Shown one piece after another: positions 22,061-33,929 of a stretch of 64,000 nt of DNA. This DNA comes from Primulina eburnea (taxonomy: Eukaryota; Streptophyta; Magnoliopsida; Lamiales; Gesneriaceae), in the NCBI RefSeq assembly GCF_022965805.1, contig NC_133104.1, positions 41,770,682 through 41,834,681 on the forward strand, given 5' to 3'. How positions within the stretch are numbered: the first letter of the stretch is position 1; each line of letters starts with the position of its first letter. The notes beneath the pieces were generated by a model. The model had not been told where the DNA came from. It searched no databases and was given only the letters and a program-made list of their open reading frames with translations. Both the position numbers and the translations under genes were made by a program.

Positions 22061-22242
22061 GGCAAAAACTTTTGTGAGATGGTCTCACGGGTCGTATTTG
22101 TGAGACGGATCTCTTATTTGGGTCACCCATGAAAAAGTATTACTTTTTATGCTAAGAGTATTACTTTTTATTGTGAATATGGGTAGGGTTGACCCGTCTC
22201 ACGAATTATGACCCGTGAGACGGTCTCACATGAGACTCACTC
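22061..22242 (+). mobile_element. Mutator-like MITE, copy C
   Basis: 182 bp with exact 9-bp target duplication TATTTTGAA (22052-22060 and 22243-22251). It sits inside one of the Helitron-like units. Differs from copy D at only about five positions when D is reverse-complemented. Confidence 0.92.
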
Positions 22243-22469
22243 TATTTTGAAAATAATAAAAATTATCGTGTCTTATATTAACATCAGATAAATTCAAGTC
22301 ACAAATAACAAATATTTAAATAATTATTTTATGAAATATTTAATAATAGGAAAAATATAATAAAAAATTAGAAATGAAATAGAAAGTAGCTCATATGTCC
22401 TTTACGTTTTCTCATTAAATCTCATTTTCTAATGTCTATAGCTTGTAGGTATTTATATAATTTTAGTAA

Positions 22470-22651
22470 GAGTGAGTCTCATGTGAGACCGTCTCACGGG
22501 TCATAATCCGTGAGACGGGTCAACCCTACCCATATTCACAATAAAAAGCAATACTTTTAGCATAAAAAGTAATACTTTTTCATGGGTGACCCAAATAAGA
22601 GATCCGTCTCACAAATACGACCCGTGAGACCGTCTCACACAAGTTTTTGCC
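22470..22651 (-). mobile_element. Mutator-like MITE, copy D
   Basis: 182 bp, opposite orientation to copy C, with exact 9-bp target duplication TTTTAGTAA (22461-22469 and 22652-22660). Confidence 0.92.
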
Positions 22652-24099
22652 TTTTAGTAATCATTCAATATTTTTTCTTAAGTTTATTTTTAATGTAGTA
22701 TTTAATAAATAATTAGGAATCGATATATTAAATATTTACTTAAAATTGTCTTCTCATGTAGTAGGAATATGAGTAATTATTGATTTTTGAAATTTTAAGT
22801 TTTTGCTTAAAGTTATACGTAAGTTATTGTCGATATTTAAATTTTATAAATAATTTATTTTCGTAATCACTCTATATATTTTTGTGAGTTTATTTTAGTG
22901 TAATTTCTAATAAATGGTTACGTATTGATATTTGTTTGTTTTATTCTAAGCAGATTTTCTAAACTTAAAAGAGAAATTGATATATTAACTCTCTAATAAA
23001 TTTAATTAAGTACATTCAATTCATATGTGCATTTATAAACATGTAATCATTTTGAAATATCATATTTCATATTTGTCCTAATTTTTGGCACCCATTTTCC
23101 ACCCAACGTCTACGGGAACACTTTATTGTGAATATCGATAATATTGACTCGTCACAATATAGAGATTCGTGAGACCGTCTCACAAGAAACTTATTTAGAA
23201 TATTAAAATAATGTAAGGTGGTTTGCTTGTGCTGCAACGGGAGATGAGAAAAAAAATCACTTACACAAACATACACATATTGCCAAAAGATTTTTTTGCA
23301 GCAGTAAATACTATTTTTGGCTCTATCCTCATTAAAAGTGAAATATATTATAAAAAAATTGTAACTTAGACGTCTACTTTCTCATTTATACTATTTTGTA
23401 AATTTATAAACTAGTGTATAAAATAATTATATTGTTCGATACCAAATTTACCTTTATTTTATTTAATATTCGCAATTCAAGAAAAGTGGATAATCGTAAA
23501 TTTATAATTATAAAAACCCAAAAGATTTTCAAAATTATCTATATAATTTTTATTTTAACCAATTTTCACAATTTTTACACAAGAAAACGTTTTAAGATAA
23601 TCTTTTCAAAGCTAATTCTATAATGTATTAAAAAAAAAATTTACATGATATTTAGATAATATAGAGTGTGAGTAGAAAATTATGATAGATTACAAATTAC
23701 GAATTTAGTGGAAAAGATTTTAAAAATCTAGTCAAAATCAAATGTAATATTCGTAATATTAACATGGATCTGATACTATAATATCATAAATTTATTTAAA
23801 AAATAATAATATCTCATCATAATTGTTGGGATTTAGTGAATACTGTTGATACGATTGTGGCCAGTAAACACTTTTACTCAATTCCAAGTGACCGAAAGAT
23901 AATTTATATTTGAATGAAAGAGTCAAAAGTTCCACAATGCTGCCAAGAATTACCTCAATTACCGTAACCATCTTCGCATAATCGACATGAGATGCCGTTA
24001 CCTATTTGGGTGGGTCCAACAGATAATTGCGTCAAATATCTCCGTGAAGTTTTAGTTGAGCTATTATCTTTTATATATCAAATTTGGGCATTTAAAAAT
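22652..24099. other. AT-rich intergenic DNA
   Basis: No gene recognised. A partial MITE relic is present at about 23120-23192 (ATTGTGAATATC, ATTGACTCGTC, CGTGAGACCGTCTCAC). Confidence 0.5.
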
Positions 24100-24665
24100 T
24101 CTCGTTGAGCTAATACACTGTCTATAACGGAATTTTAATTCATCTGTTTTTTTAAGCGTATAGACCCTTGCCTCTGTGAAAAAAATATGTCAAATACTCA
24201 TCGACGTTTTTTTCCTTGTGTTTTTCGTTCTTTTTTTTTCGCGTTCAATATATGATTAATTGATTCAATTAAATCAAAATAATTGTGAAAACTTTGATTT
24301 GTAGTAGAAGGACATTTATATAAATTAATTGGCAAAGATGTTTAACTAATATCTCATTTTTAATGATATTAGATCAACGAGAATTTGAAGTTAGTCAACA
24401 TCTTAGCAAATTAATTCCAAAAAATTATGTTTTTCTACTACAAATCAAAGTTTCCCACAATTGTTTCAATTTAATTGTACCCATTAATCCTTTATTGAAC
24501 GCAGAAAAAGAATGAAACACACGAAAAAAATATTGATGTTTATTTGTCGTAATTTTCTCATAGAGACAAGAGTTTAGGTCTGCATGTTCAAAAACATATA
24601 ACAAAATGACTAAAATATTCAAATCTGTTATAGATGGGGTATATATTAGTTTAACAAAAATTTTC
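24100..24665. mobile_element. Foldback (long inverted-repeat) element
   Basis: Nested imperfect inverted repeats centred near 24370. AACTTTGATTTGTAGTAGAA at about 24293 pairs with TTCTACTACAAATCAAAGTT at about 24432. GTTGAGCTAATACACTGTCTATAAC near 24104 pairs with GTTATAGATGG...TTAGTTTAAC near 24627-24655. The inner arms TTAATTGGCAAAGATG and CATCTTAGCAAATTAA also pair. A direct partial repeat of the right end follows at about 24705-24760. No ORF. This is a foldback-type or long-TIR non-autonomous DNA transposon. Confidence 0.7.
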
Positions 24666-25042
24666 ATAGGGGTGTTGACAAAATCTGCATATCAACGGAG
24701 AGACTGAAATGCTTAAATCTGTTATACAATGAGGTATTAGCTCAACAAAAATTTGTTATGATCAAACATTTACCACTAGGTCAAAAGTTATAGCTATAAA
24801 TCAAGACGCAACCATATTTTCTTATACATGTGACAGAACAAAGTACACCTACTTGGGTGCTAATGGGTCGGGCTGTTAGGCTCACGAGTCTGGGGAGATG
24901 CGTATCTATCAGCTAGTCTTGTTTCATATCCTTTAGAGACCAGTCTTACCATTTCCCTACCGTTGATCATGTCCCCAATAGAGACAATATCTAGCGAAAC
25001 AACGTCAGCAGCTTTGACGTACATGTCATTCATCATAGTACT

Positions 25043-25136
25043 ATTCTAACTCATGCACATTTAATCCACCAGAATTCTAAGTATGGTTGATTCTAACTCA
25101 TGCACATTTAATCCACCAGAATTCTAAGTATGGTTG
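25043..25136. repeat. 47-bp tandem duplication
   Basis: Two identical 47-bp units beginning ATTCTAACTCATGCACATTT start at 25043 and 25090. Confidence 0.9.
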
Positions 25137-25518
25137 ATTCAATCAACGCGAAATAAAATCAAGTAAAAACACAAAAAAAAATACAAAACTCATTCAAAAA
25201 ATGAATAAAAAAAAAGAAATATTTCATTATATTTTTCCTTTACATGTTCCACTGAGATAATTTGATGAAAAAGGCCATTTTTATGGAGAAATTAAAGAAT
25301 TTGCTACTCTATTTTCTTTATTTAATGGGTGGCCCTCTTTCCTCCTCGGTTTCTTTTGCATGGCTTCGGCGCTGACTTCACTCGCATAAAGCACCGCCAA
25401 ATCTCAGCCATCGCCCACTATTCATTCGCTCTCTACAAATCTCTCTCTCACTCGGTGTGAAATCCCAAGGGTTCTTCGATCTTCGTCCGCTCGAGACTTC
25501 TAGACATTGTTAATCATC

Positions 25519-28500
25519 ATGGACGACTGGGATGCGCAGAAGATGTGAGCTTTACGCACGTTTTCGATGTTTTGCATAATTCTTCTTCAAAAAAATTTGT
25601 CTGTTTTTTTCCCTTTAATTTTATGCATTGGTCGTATTAAATGACTTTTGGGTTTGCGTTAGTTTGGATTTTGGGTTTGGGTTTTTGTAGGCTCGACAAA
25701 TACATTCATGATTACATGATCAGGAAGAACTTGCACACGGCTGCTGAGATTTTCGCCAACGAGGCTGATATTTCCCCCGAACCTGCTGGTACATAGACCG
25801 ATCTATAGTATACGCCACCCTTTTTTAAGATTCTTTGAATTTACTTGGAATTTTTTCTCTCTCTCATGATTGATATGACTATTAATGCAAGAAGTGAGCT
25901 TTCCGCAGATTTTTTTTGTTTTACTTGATTTCTCTTAATTTGTTTATTCACGTGCAGCAGCTTAATAGAAAATTTATATAATATATATGCAGTCACTATG
26001 ATGAATCATGTCAAAATTGTTAATCTAATAAGTGAATGTCAAATCATTGGTAGATACAGTTGGTGGACAACGTAACAAAGCATATATATATATATATATA
26101 AAGTTTGTTCTTTTTACTGCTTTTAAGTAAAATTTTATGAAATGAGGTTATTGGAATTACTGATTGTTCTGATTCGTTGCTGTTGCATCAAAAATTAATT
26201 CATGACACTATTGGGAATTCGAGTCACTTTATCACAATACAAGGTATTATTTTTTTTAGCATTTTTGCATCTAATATTTTGTGATAGATTGCTGACAAAA
26301 GAATAATTGGGTTGTATTTCTCTATGATCATTGGAGTGGTTTGCTTTGTACTGGGAACATCTTGATTTCTTAGCCAAATCACCTGAAAGTGAGCTTTTAT
26401 AGCAACATTTTTTTCAGCTGTCAATCCTCCTGAAGGATTTCTGACAGAATGGTGGTCCTTATTTTGGGATGTATACTCCGCCAAACTTCCAAATCCCGAG
26501 GAAACGAAAGACTCCTCTGACAAGGTCTTGTCTTACAAGCTTTGTTGAGATGTCGTTATATCACTGTCTTTTATGTCAGAATTAGGCACCAAGACTTAAT
26601 CCATTATGAATACCATCTTATTCAGAACGTTGGTTCAGTGTCGCAAAGGCCAGATATGAATCATATGCTACCGAGTGTCTGTCCCCAACAGCCAACGCCG
26701 AGACTTCCTGATTTTCTACAAAATGTCTATTCAACAGTAATACCAAGGCTAGATATGGGGAATACGCTGCAAAGTGCTCCTCCAACAATGATATCAAGGC
26801 AAGAACTGAACTGGAATGGTCTTGGACTGCCTCCAGTGTTGGACACCACCATAGGCCAAGAGCAACCGGTAACAAATTGGATATCCGAAAATATGTCAGA
26901 GCAAAAGCGTCTCATGCTCTCTGCCAGGGACTTGAACTTTAACGCACGGCTTCTTAATGTTGATCGATTGTCAGAACAAGAGCGTCTCATGCTCTCTGCC
27001 GGGGACTTGAACTTTAACGCACGGCTTCTTAATGTTGATCAATTAGCAAGCTTGCCGCCATTTTCAATTAACTCCCGGTAACTTTTGTTGAGTTTATATT
27101 TGCCGCGAGATTTCAATTTTACTTATCTTTTTCCGCTTTATGCTTATTATTTTGTTTATCTAATTCAAATTAAGGAACCTATGTGGGGGAATCGTGTTAA
27201 GCTTTCTCTTAAATGATTAGACCGTGCTATTATGATATACGGAATTTATGATATAAAAACTTGTATGCTTTTTTATAATGTTTGTCATTCAATGACTTGT
27301 TCTAATTTATTTTACATGAAATTCTACGTAAACTTTGATGTGATACCCAGCAAGATAAAATAATATGTTATTTACTTTGCCATTCTGATTGCAGTTATCT
27401 CCAGAAGAGAGTACCACAGAAGCCTCAGCGCTCTGTTCTCACAGTAAGTAATTTCAAGAAATGGTCATGTAGGATCATAGGAACAAATAGTGAGGATTTT
27501 ACAATATCATTCTAAATGTTTCGCAGAATGGCAGGTCTTGTACGTATGTGGGGGGCTCCTCAGCTGCAAAGGCAGTGCCTCATGGAGAGTTGAAACTGAA
27601 ACGACCTAAAACCGAACCTGATGATGCTGGTTCGTTCATAACCTGGTCTTTTTTCCACTTTTATATTGCATTGGCTAATGAGCAGTATATTTGTTGTCTA
27701 CTAATTGCTCAAATTCTTGTACAATTTTTGTTGTTTCCACTTTCCTCTATTAAACCTCTTGTTGGATTCTTGAGGCACCAACACACAACAGAGAATTAGA
27801 GGCCTCTAGACAGTAAATTGTTTGCATCTCTCATGTTTTTGTCAAAATGGTTTAAGAAGCTATGAAAAATTAGGCACCTTCATATTTTTTGAATATGAAC
27901 CTTGTTCTGAAAGTGATATCTGAGTGTTGGCATTCATTTGAACTCTGACTCAAGGTCGTGTTTGAGATGCCAAACACCGAATGTGCAAGAAAACTCTTGC
28001 ACAAATGACTATCTAAAAACGCCCTCTAGGAGCCCAGTATTGTGTCTTTCATACTGTAATGTCAAAAACATGTGAGGGACCAGTTTTGGCTTAATTCTTC
28101 CTGTAGGTCCACCAGCCTCCATATGGAGGTAGGTCTCTGCCTGTTGAATTTCCTGTAAATGTGATTCATTTTCAGGAACCTGTCTACAATGTTGGGATCC
28201 TGATACCATGCCTATGATTCATGATATTTTTTTGAAGCAAGATTTGTTACAAACATTCTCTTGCTATTTTCTTGAAGCAAGATTTGTTACAAACATTCTC
28301 TTGGCTCTTGCTAGAGATATTTCTCGTACACAAGTGAGTTGTTTCTAAGCTCAAATTCTCATATGATCATCACAGTATGATTACTCTAGGGGACAATACA
28401 GAGAACTCTTTTATCGTGGTTTAGGATTTTTCGGTTACTGAGTGTCCAAAAATTCTTGCTGCTGCCTCAAATTAGGCTCTTCAACAAGTTCCGAACTCTG

Positions 28501-31500
28501 CAACTTTTTCTACGGCTCCAGCTCCCAAGAACTTGATGCTGAATCATGAAGCAATACAAGTAGCTAATATTTCCTCAAGCATGGTGCAAAGGAACATGAT
28601 CGCCTTTTGACACAAAGAAAGCTGTATAAACATTACTTGAAGAAGTTTTGTGTCAATCATACTATAGCGATATGGAAAGGGATCAATGGACATCGATACG
28701 AGGAAGACGATGACTTTTGATTCATCGTTTTTGGCTGAATGCTTGGATTTCATACACTTTGGTTTACAGTACATAAGTTGCAGATATTCAACTTTGGTAA
28801 TCTAATTAAAGCAGTTGGGACTTGGATTTAGGTTTCAAAAGTTGTGACAGCTAAGCCAGGACTAATGCAGTCAATTATGACAAATAAGGGAAAACTTGAA
28901 TGATTATAGGTTCTTGAAATTAGTTCTCGAACTTCGTCATCTCAATATATACTATAGTTTTGGTATGGGGTATATTTTTGGGATAAAATACTGTCAAATG
29001 GAGGTTGGACATACCCCTACAAGTGATATTTATATCGATTGTACAGTACAGAAAATGGCATTGCCTGATGACCTTTTCCAAATGGTGTCGGGAGGGTGCT
29101 ACAGCATAGAAATGGAAAATATGTCAAATTCGGCAAGTCTATTCTTGTGCCTCACGTTTCCTAGCCTTTTTGTCCACCAAGATCCCTGAAAAAATAGCAT
29201 GGCCAAGGTTTCTAAGGTTTATAAAGTGACGGGAACTCCTCAAAGCATATCAATGAAGAAGCAACAAGCCATCATTCAAATGACAGAAATGGGTGAATGT
29301 GTATTTGCGCAACAAAATATAACAAAGATGCAAATCATTTTGTCCACAAACACTTACAAGTTCGTATATTGAAATATAATGCTATTCGAAGTATCAAAAC
29401 CATGTCATTGTAGCAATGAGCCAGTTATTATACCTGGTGGTAAATGTAGAACTCAAGCGCTGAATTTATATCGATATTCCATATAAGCAGCCACATAGAG
29501 CAGTATGAACAATTATTGTTCTTCAACAATCCTTCTTCTGTTGACTGAACAGATGAAAATTGGTGAAGTGAAATTAACTTTGATATCAATTGTAAGATCG
29601 AGTGTGTATCAATAGACGAAAAGCGTATAGCTGGTGTCAGCAATACAACTCAAGTCCCGTAAATGTCACAACAACGAAGACGCTATGCATGTGAAATTAC
29701 TCTGGTATCACTTGTAAGATTGAGTGTGTATCGTTAGACAAAAAATGTATAGTTGGTGATGGACAATACAATTCAAATCCAGTAAATGGCACAACAACCA
29801 AGACGCCATGTTCATGACAATACTGATTCATTTGCTGAGACCCATGAATGATAATTCCATTTCCGACTTCACTTTGATACCGAGCAACGGAAAGGAATAT
29901 CTATGCCATTCCATTCACACACTCATTCCGCTTTACGGCTAATTACATTGCCATGTTAGTTCATAACTACCTACCAAGCATGCGGGATCTTGGTAAGTCT
30001 TAAAGATTATTATGTGTGGCAAGACGTGAATAATGAGGATGGTGTTGCTAAGCTACCACAATTCACTTTATTGAATGAATTGAGAGTTCATTCATTTTTT
30101 TGGATCAATTAAATTTTTTATAGATTAAAGGAAAAAAATACAAATATTCTAGACATATCTAGGGATGAGTCCAGTTCATTAAAATAAAAGCCATAAAATT
30201 CTTGACTCAATACGTCAAAATGAATGTATAATGGAAACCTAGAGTATAATCGTCGAAGAACATAAGTTTATATCTTCTTAAAGATTTTGAGAACACGATA
30301 TGTATTACTATTAAACAACCGGCTATTACGTTCATTCCAAACGCATTAAAATATACAAGAGATGGCCGAGAATGAACTTTCATGACCTGTGAGGAAACTT
30401 GATAAGCCTTTTTGAACCATTTCAAATATGCTCAAAGTCGACATAGTGAAGTTGATGTCAAGCCAATTGTGAACCCTCCACCAAAGATCTCTACTCAATG
30501 TGCATTCTAAATAAAAGTGGGTTATTTCATCGGCAAATGAACTTAAGACACAATATATTAGCGACAAGGCGAGTCGATCTAAAGTGAGAAGTTTACGAAG
30601 AGCTCTTGTCCATAGAGTAAATGAATGTTTTGGTGAAAGCCGGGGATTCTAGACTATAGATGCTCATGGAACACATGAGCAACCAAGACGGAAATAAAAA
30701 TAATCATGATCAGCTCAGATATGAACTCATGGACCAGGAAGAAATAAGATATAAAGCACCATGCTGGGACCCATAGATGTAGTTTCTTGTCTCTAATACT
30801 CAAACTTTATGTGATGGTGATCCTCTCCAAAGGTTGATGAGCATCGACACCGATAGCTTTAATGCCAAAAAAGAGTTTGATATAATATTTTATATATGTG
30901 AGAACAATCAAGTGGATGATAGAGTCGCCAAAATAAGCAAGGTGATTTATTTGTTCATATTTCCCCTCGACAATTTCAAAATTTTCTTTTCATAACTTCT
31001 AGAAATCGTTGTCCCATAATTACTATTCAATAAATTCTATAGCATCATAAAACTATTACTATCATCACAGTTTTTGGGAAAGTTATGGTACACTAGAGTG
31101 TCAAAGTTATCTATTGCCCTGCCCGAAGCCTAGGCTCTCGCCAATGCGATGACACAATAACTTATGTATCAATTACTTTGTATCAATCATCGCCCTAAAA
31201 ATTCTTAACTCAAGTTGTTATGGGAATCCATTGAAGCCAATTATTAATCATATCCAACATTCATTTCTAGCTCATATGGCATAAGAGCATCACATTTATG
31301 GTCATTAAAGATCATCAAAAATTGGAGCTGCTTAGCGAGTTCACCTTGATAAAAACATTTACAGCACTAATCATGGTTTTTACATCTGATTGGTGTTTCT
31401 TTATTTAGAATCAAAGTATGTTATTTGAAAAGTTTACTACCTTGTGTCACGACTACGAGAAATGGATCGAGTTATGGGTCGTTGCACTGGATAATCTTCA

Positions 31501-33929
31501 AGCTTCATGTCTCTACTCTTTTGTGTTTTTCTTCCTTGTTTGCCTATTTTGAACGAATATGTTGAGGCTCATTAAGAGAATCTCCGATCTTTGGAACAAG
31601 TAATTATGTTGAAATGAAGTTTGTTTATTGAATGCAGTCCAAGGGATATTTATACATGATTGCATTGTATCTTAATAAGGAGATAACAAACTAAAAAATC
31701 CTAAACGATAAAACATCTAAAACTTGAAAACAATCACCTAATAACTTGATAGAATCCTTACAGATAATGATCCATATTTTATTCAATTGACATAAAAGTA
31801 GACTTTTGATTTATTCAACTCCAGTAGCTTTATCCATTCGTACGGAACCGACCATGAGTGAATCTTCAATACTTGATATCTTTTTGGCTTGGTTCATTTG
31901 AAGTTCTTGGTTCGTCTGAATGTGGCGCGACACCTTGCTTGTGAGGCTGTCATGCTATTTCATAATCTGAATTTTGTTTATGTTGGCGTGTAAAATAGTG
32001 TATCATTACTATCAACCCGGTAAGCGGTGATGCATTTGAGCTTGCAGAATAGAGCCAATTGAAATATTGGGAATTCCCTGTTTTCTTTTTTTTTACGCGG
32101 TGGGAGTGGGGGTTGCGTTCACAGCAAACGTTAGTAAAGAAAGTGTATATTTTGAGTTTGCTAGGGAATTGAACAAAATATTTTTGCTACATTAACGAAA
32201 TATTTCTGATAGGTAATCCGTTGTGTTTATATTATGGTATTGTAACATTAAATACAAAATGTTTTCTTACTCTTTTCTTTGAGCTTTTAATGAGCAATTT
32301 GTTGGTCAATTATGATGGCACAAGAGACATACTAGCATAGGTCATGCAATCATGCCTTTAACATACCCGTACGGTTTACAAAAGGTTCCACGTTAGCTTC
32401 ATATAACGTGTAAATCTTGCGCATGAAGTCCATTTTAGAGAGGAGAAATATTACTGCTCTAACAGCCTCACGCTTATATACAAGGTCTTATTCAGTGTTT
32501 TTGAGTTTCTTAAATCTCTTTATCTGATCACATTTGTTTATTCAAATATTTGATGAACCAAAGGCTTGTATAAGTTAAAATCAAGCACGAGAGTTATATT
32601 ATAACATTGCTCGGGAGCAGTTCACAAACGCATCCGGTACTAAGTTTAATAGGTATATATTTTTACCTTCAATAATATTTTGGAGCATCCATAGATTACA
32701 AATTAGACATAATATTTGTGGTTATGTAATGTCGACCTCCAATAAAGATGTGATATATTTCTCAATTTGGTCTATAATACTTGTGGAAGTTGTAAATCTT
32801 TGGGTGCTTGGCCTTTTTTGATGAGTTGTTTCATTGTTCCTTTTTAATTACCTTCAGGAAGGGACAATGAAAATGAACATGTTTCATCTGGTGGTTGGCC
32901 TTCCAGTGTAAGGACCTGCAAATTTAGTATCTCATTTAATTTCAGTAGTTTTTGCATTTGGTACTTAAAGGTTCCATTAACACCAGAAGGTTTCATCTTG
33001 TGCGACATGTGTGCAGCAGGATGATATATCTTACTCGGTGGAACAATCGGTGGGAAAGCATATATTTACCAATTTGGGTAGTTGTCCTCTTGTTGATGAT
33101 GGCTTAAATGGAAAAGATTTGCAAGTAAGTTGAAAATAGGACAATCGGCAGGTCAAGTTTTACAGTATCTGTTTGTTTAAAAAATTGTTGTGCTTCATGG
33201 CAAATCTACCAGTCGGCTTCACAGTTCTACCTGACTAATTCTCCTTCAAATAAAATTCACTTGCTTATCATTTTAAATTGTTTCACTCTCTAGAAACTTT
33301 GTTTGATTTTTCACACGTTCACCTGCACTCTACGGTCTTTGCATCAGGTTTCTTTACTGCACTGCCTGGATCTCTCAACATCATATAGTAGTTTCCCAGA
33401 ATGAAAATAAAGTTCTGCCTATTGACTCAATGATAAGAATATTTGCATAATCACTCTCTTTTGCTGGTCTTTTGAATGCTGCTTATCCTTGAAAAAAATT
33501 CCATGTTCTTGTATAAAAAGCACATGAGAGAAAATGACTTGCTCTTAAAGGGCTGCCAGGTTTCTTGGGAACATTAAATATTGGATATCATATCTCAGAG
33601 TTTGCATAAATGAGTATTGCCTACTTATATTTAACACATATATGCTACACTTTTAAGCAATGAACATCCACGCATTTCGATTCATGTGACATGTATTCTC
33701 TTAACTACACCTATTTTTTGTCGCAACAGATTTTGCTTGTTTCTACTCTTTCATCCAGCTTCGTCCTTATTATTTAATTTGTAGAGTCGTCAGATAGCAA
33801 CAAGCATGGATCCTTTGGATAGTTACATCAAATCTTTTTTCTCAAATGAAGAAGTCCCGAATGACATAAGCTCTTCTTTTTGTACTTCGCAACGAAGTTC
33901 TCTATCTCGAGTAGAATTTCAGCCAAAAG
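25519..33929 (+). CDS. LEUNIG-like transcriptional co-repressor, LisH/LUFS half only (truncated gene)
   Basis: Nine exons fit by phase: 25519-25544, 25691-25788, 26418-26524, 26626-27077, 27395-27443, 27527-27629, 32858-32907, 33017-33124 and 33785-33929. The N-terminus is a LUFS domain: LisH (DWDAQKMLDKYIHDYMIRKN then LHTAAEIF) and VNPPEGFLTEWWSLFWDVYS. A Pro/Gln/Asn-rich linker, KRPKTEPDD and CPLVDDGLNGKDLQ follow, and the frame ends SRVEFQPKG at a donor. LEUNIG proteins bind SEUSS through LUFS and use C-terminal WD40 repeats for repression. Here no WD40 coding sequence occurs before the rps5 gene at 35.1 kb. The 5.2-kb sixth intron is filled with repeats and a LINE. The gene is probably truncated; the stop and 3' end are not determined. 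Exon 4 carries an internal duplication. Confidence 0.72.
26896..27045 (+). repeat. 75-bp in-frame tandem duplication in the LEUNIG-like gene
   Basis: Units 26896-26970 and 26971-27045 encode two 25-residue copies of SEQERLMLSAGDLNFNARLL followed by NVD and two more residues. They differ at a few bases and keep the reading frame. Confidence 0.93.
27630..32857. other. Large repeat-filled intron of the LEUNIG-like gene
   Basis: Contains a 40-bp tandem duplication (28232-28311, core GAAGCAAGATTTGTTACAAA), a ~123-bp tandem duplication (29568-29813) and a LINE relic (about 30210-30650). A degenerate TCACGCCCCG-type repeat lies at about 31127-31260, and LTR-like AT-rich sequence at about 31560-32000. 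Short coding-like stretches occur at about 28478-28608 (ALQQVPNSATFSTAPAPKNL) and 28680-28770 (MDIDTRKTMTFDSSFLAE), which could be lost or alternative exons; I cannot place them. Confidence 0.5.
30210..30650 (-). mobile_element. LINE remnant, zinc-binding RT (zf-RVT) region
   Basis: Minus-strand frames encode EITHFYLECTLSRDLWWRVH followed by NWLDI, and after a frameshift near 30420 MKWFKKAYQVSSQVMKVHSR. This is the His/Cys zinc-binding region downstream of the RT in plant LINEs. Frame breaks show it is dead. Confidence 0.75.

Larger units (their letters stand above)
20885..22330. repeat. Array of diverged Helitron-like or tandem repeat units
   Basis: A block with the order TAACTTTTAATT / GGTGAAG / TTTAAAATTACAATTATAC / TCATTTAT recurs at about 20892, 21365, 21682 and 21939. 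After removing the MITEs inserted at 21126 and 22061, the spacing is about 250-310 bp. Some units begin like TATACTAA and end GCATGCAAC...CACTAGTA, which resembles the ends of plant non-autonomous Helitrons. No coding sequence. Confidence 0.55.

Noticed and set aside
22061..22242. Reading the GTGAGACGGTCTCAC palindromes as protein-binding operators or a CRISPR array
   Set aside because: The units are whole 181-bp transposons with target-site duplications scattered over 30 kb, with no spacers and no cas genes; this is plant nuclear DNA.
31560..32000. Possible solo LTR in the LEUNIG-like intron
   Set aside because: I could not find matching TG/CA ends with a target duplication, so it is left as LTR-like debris only.
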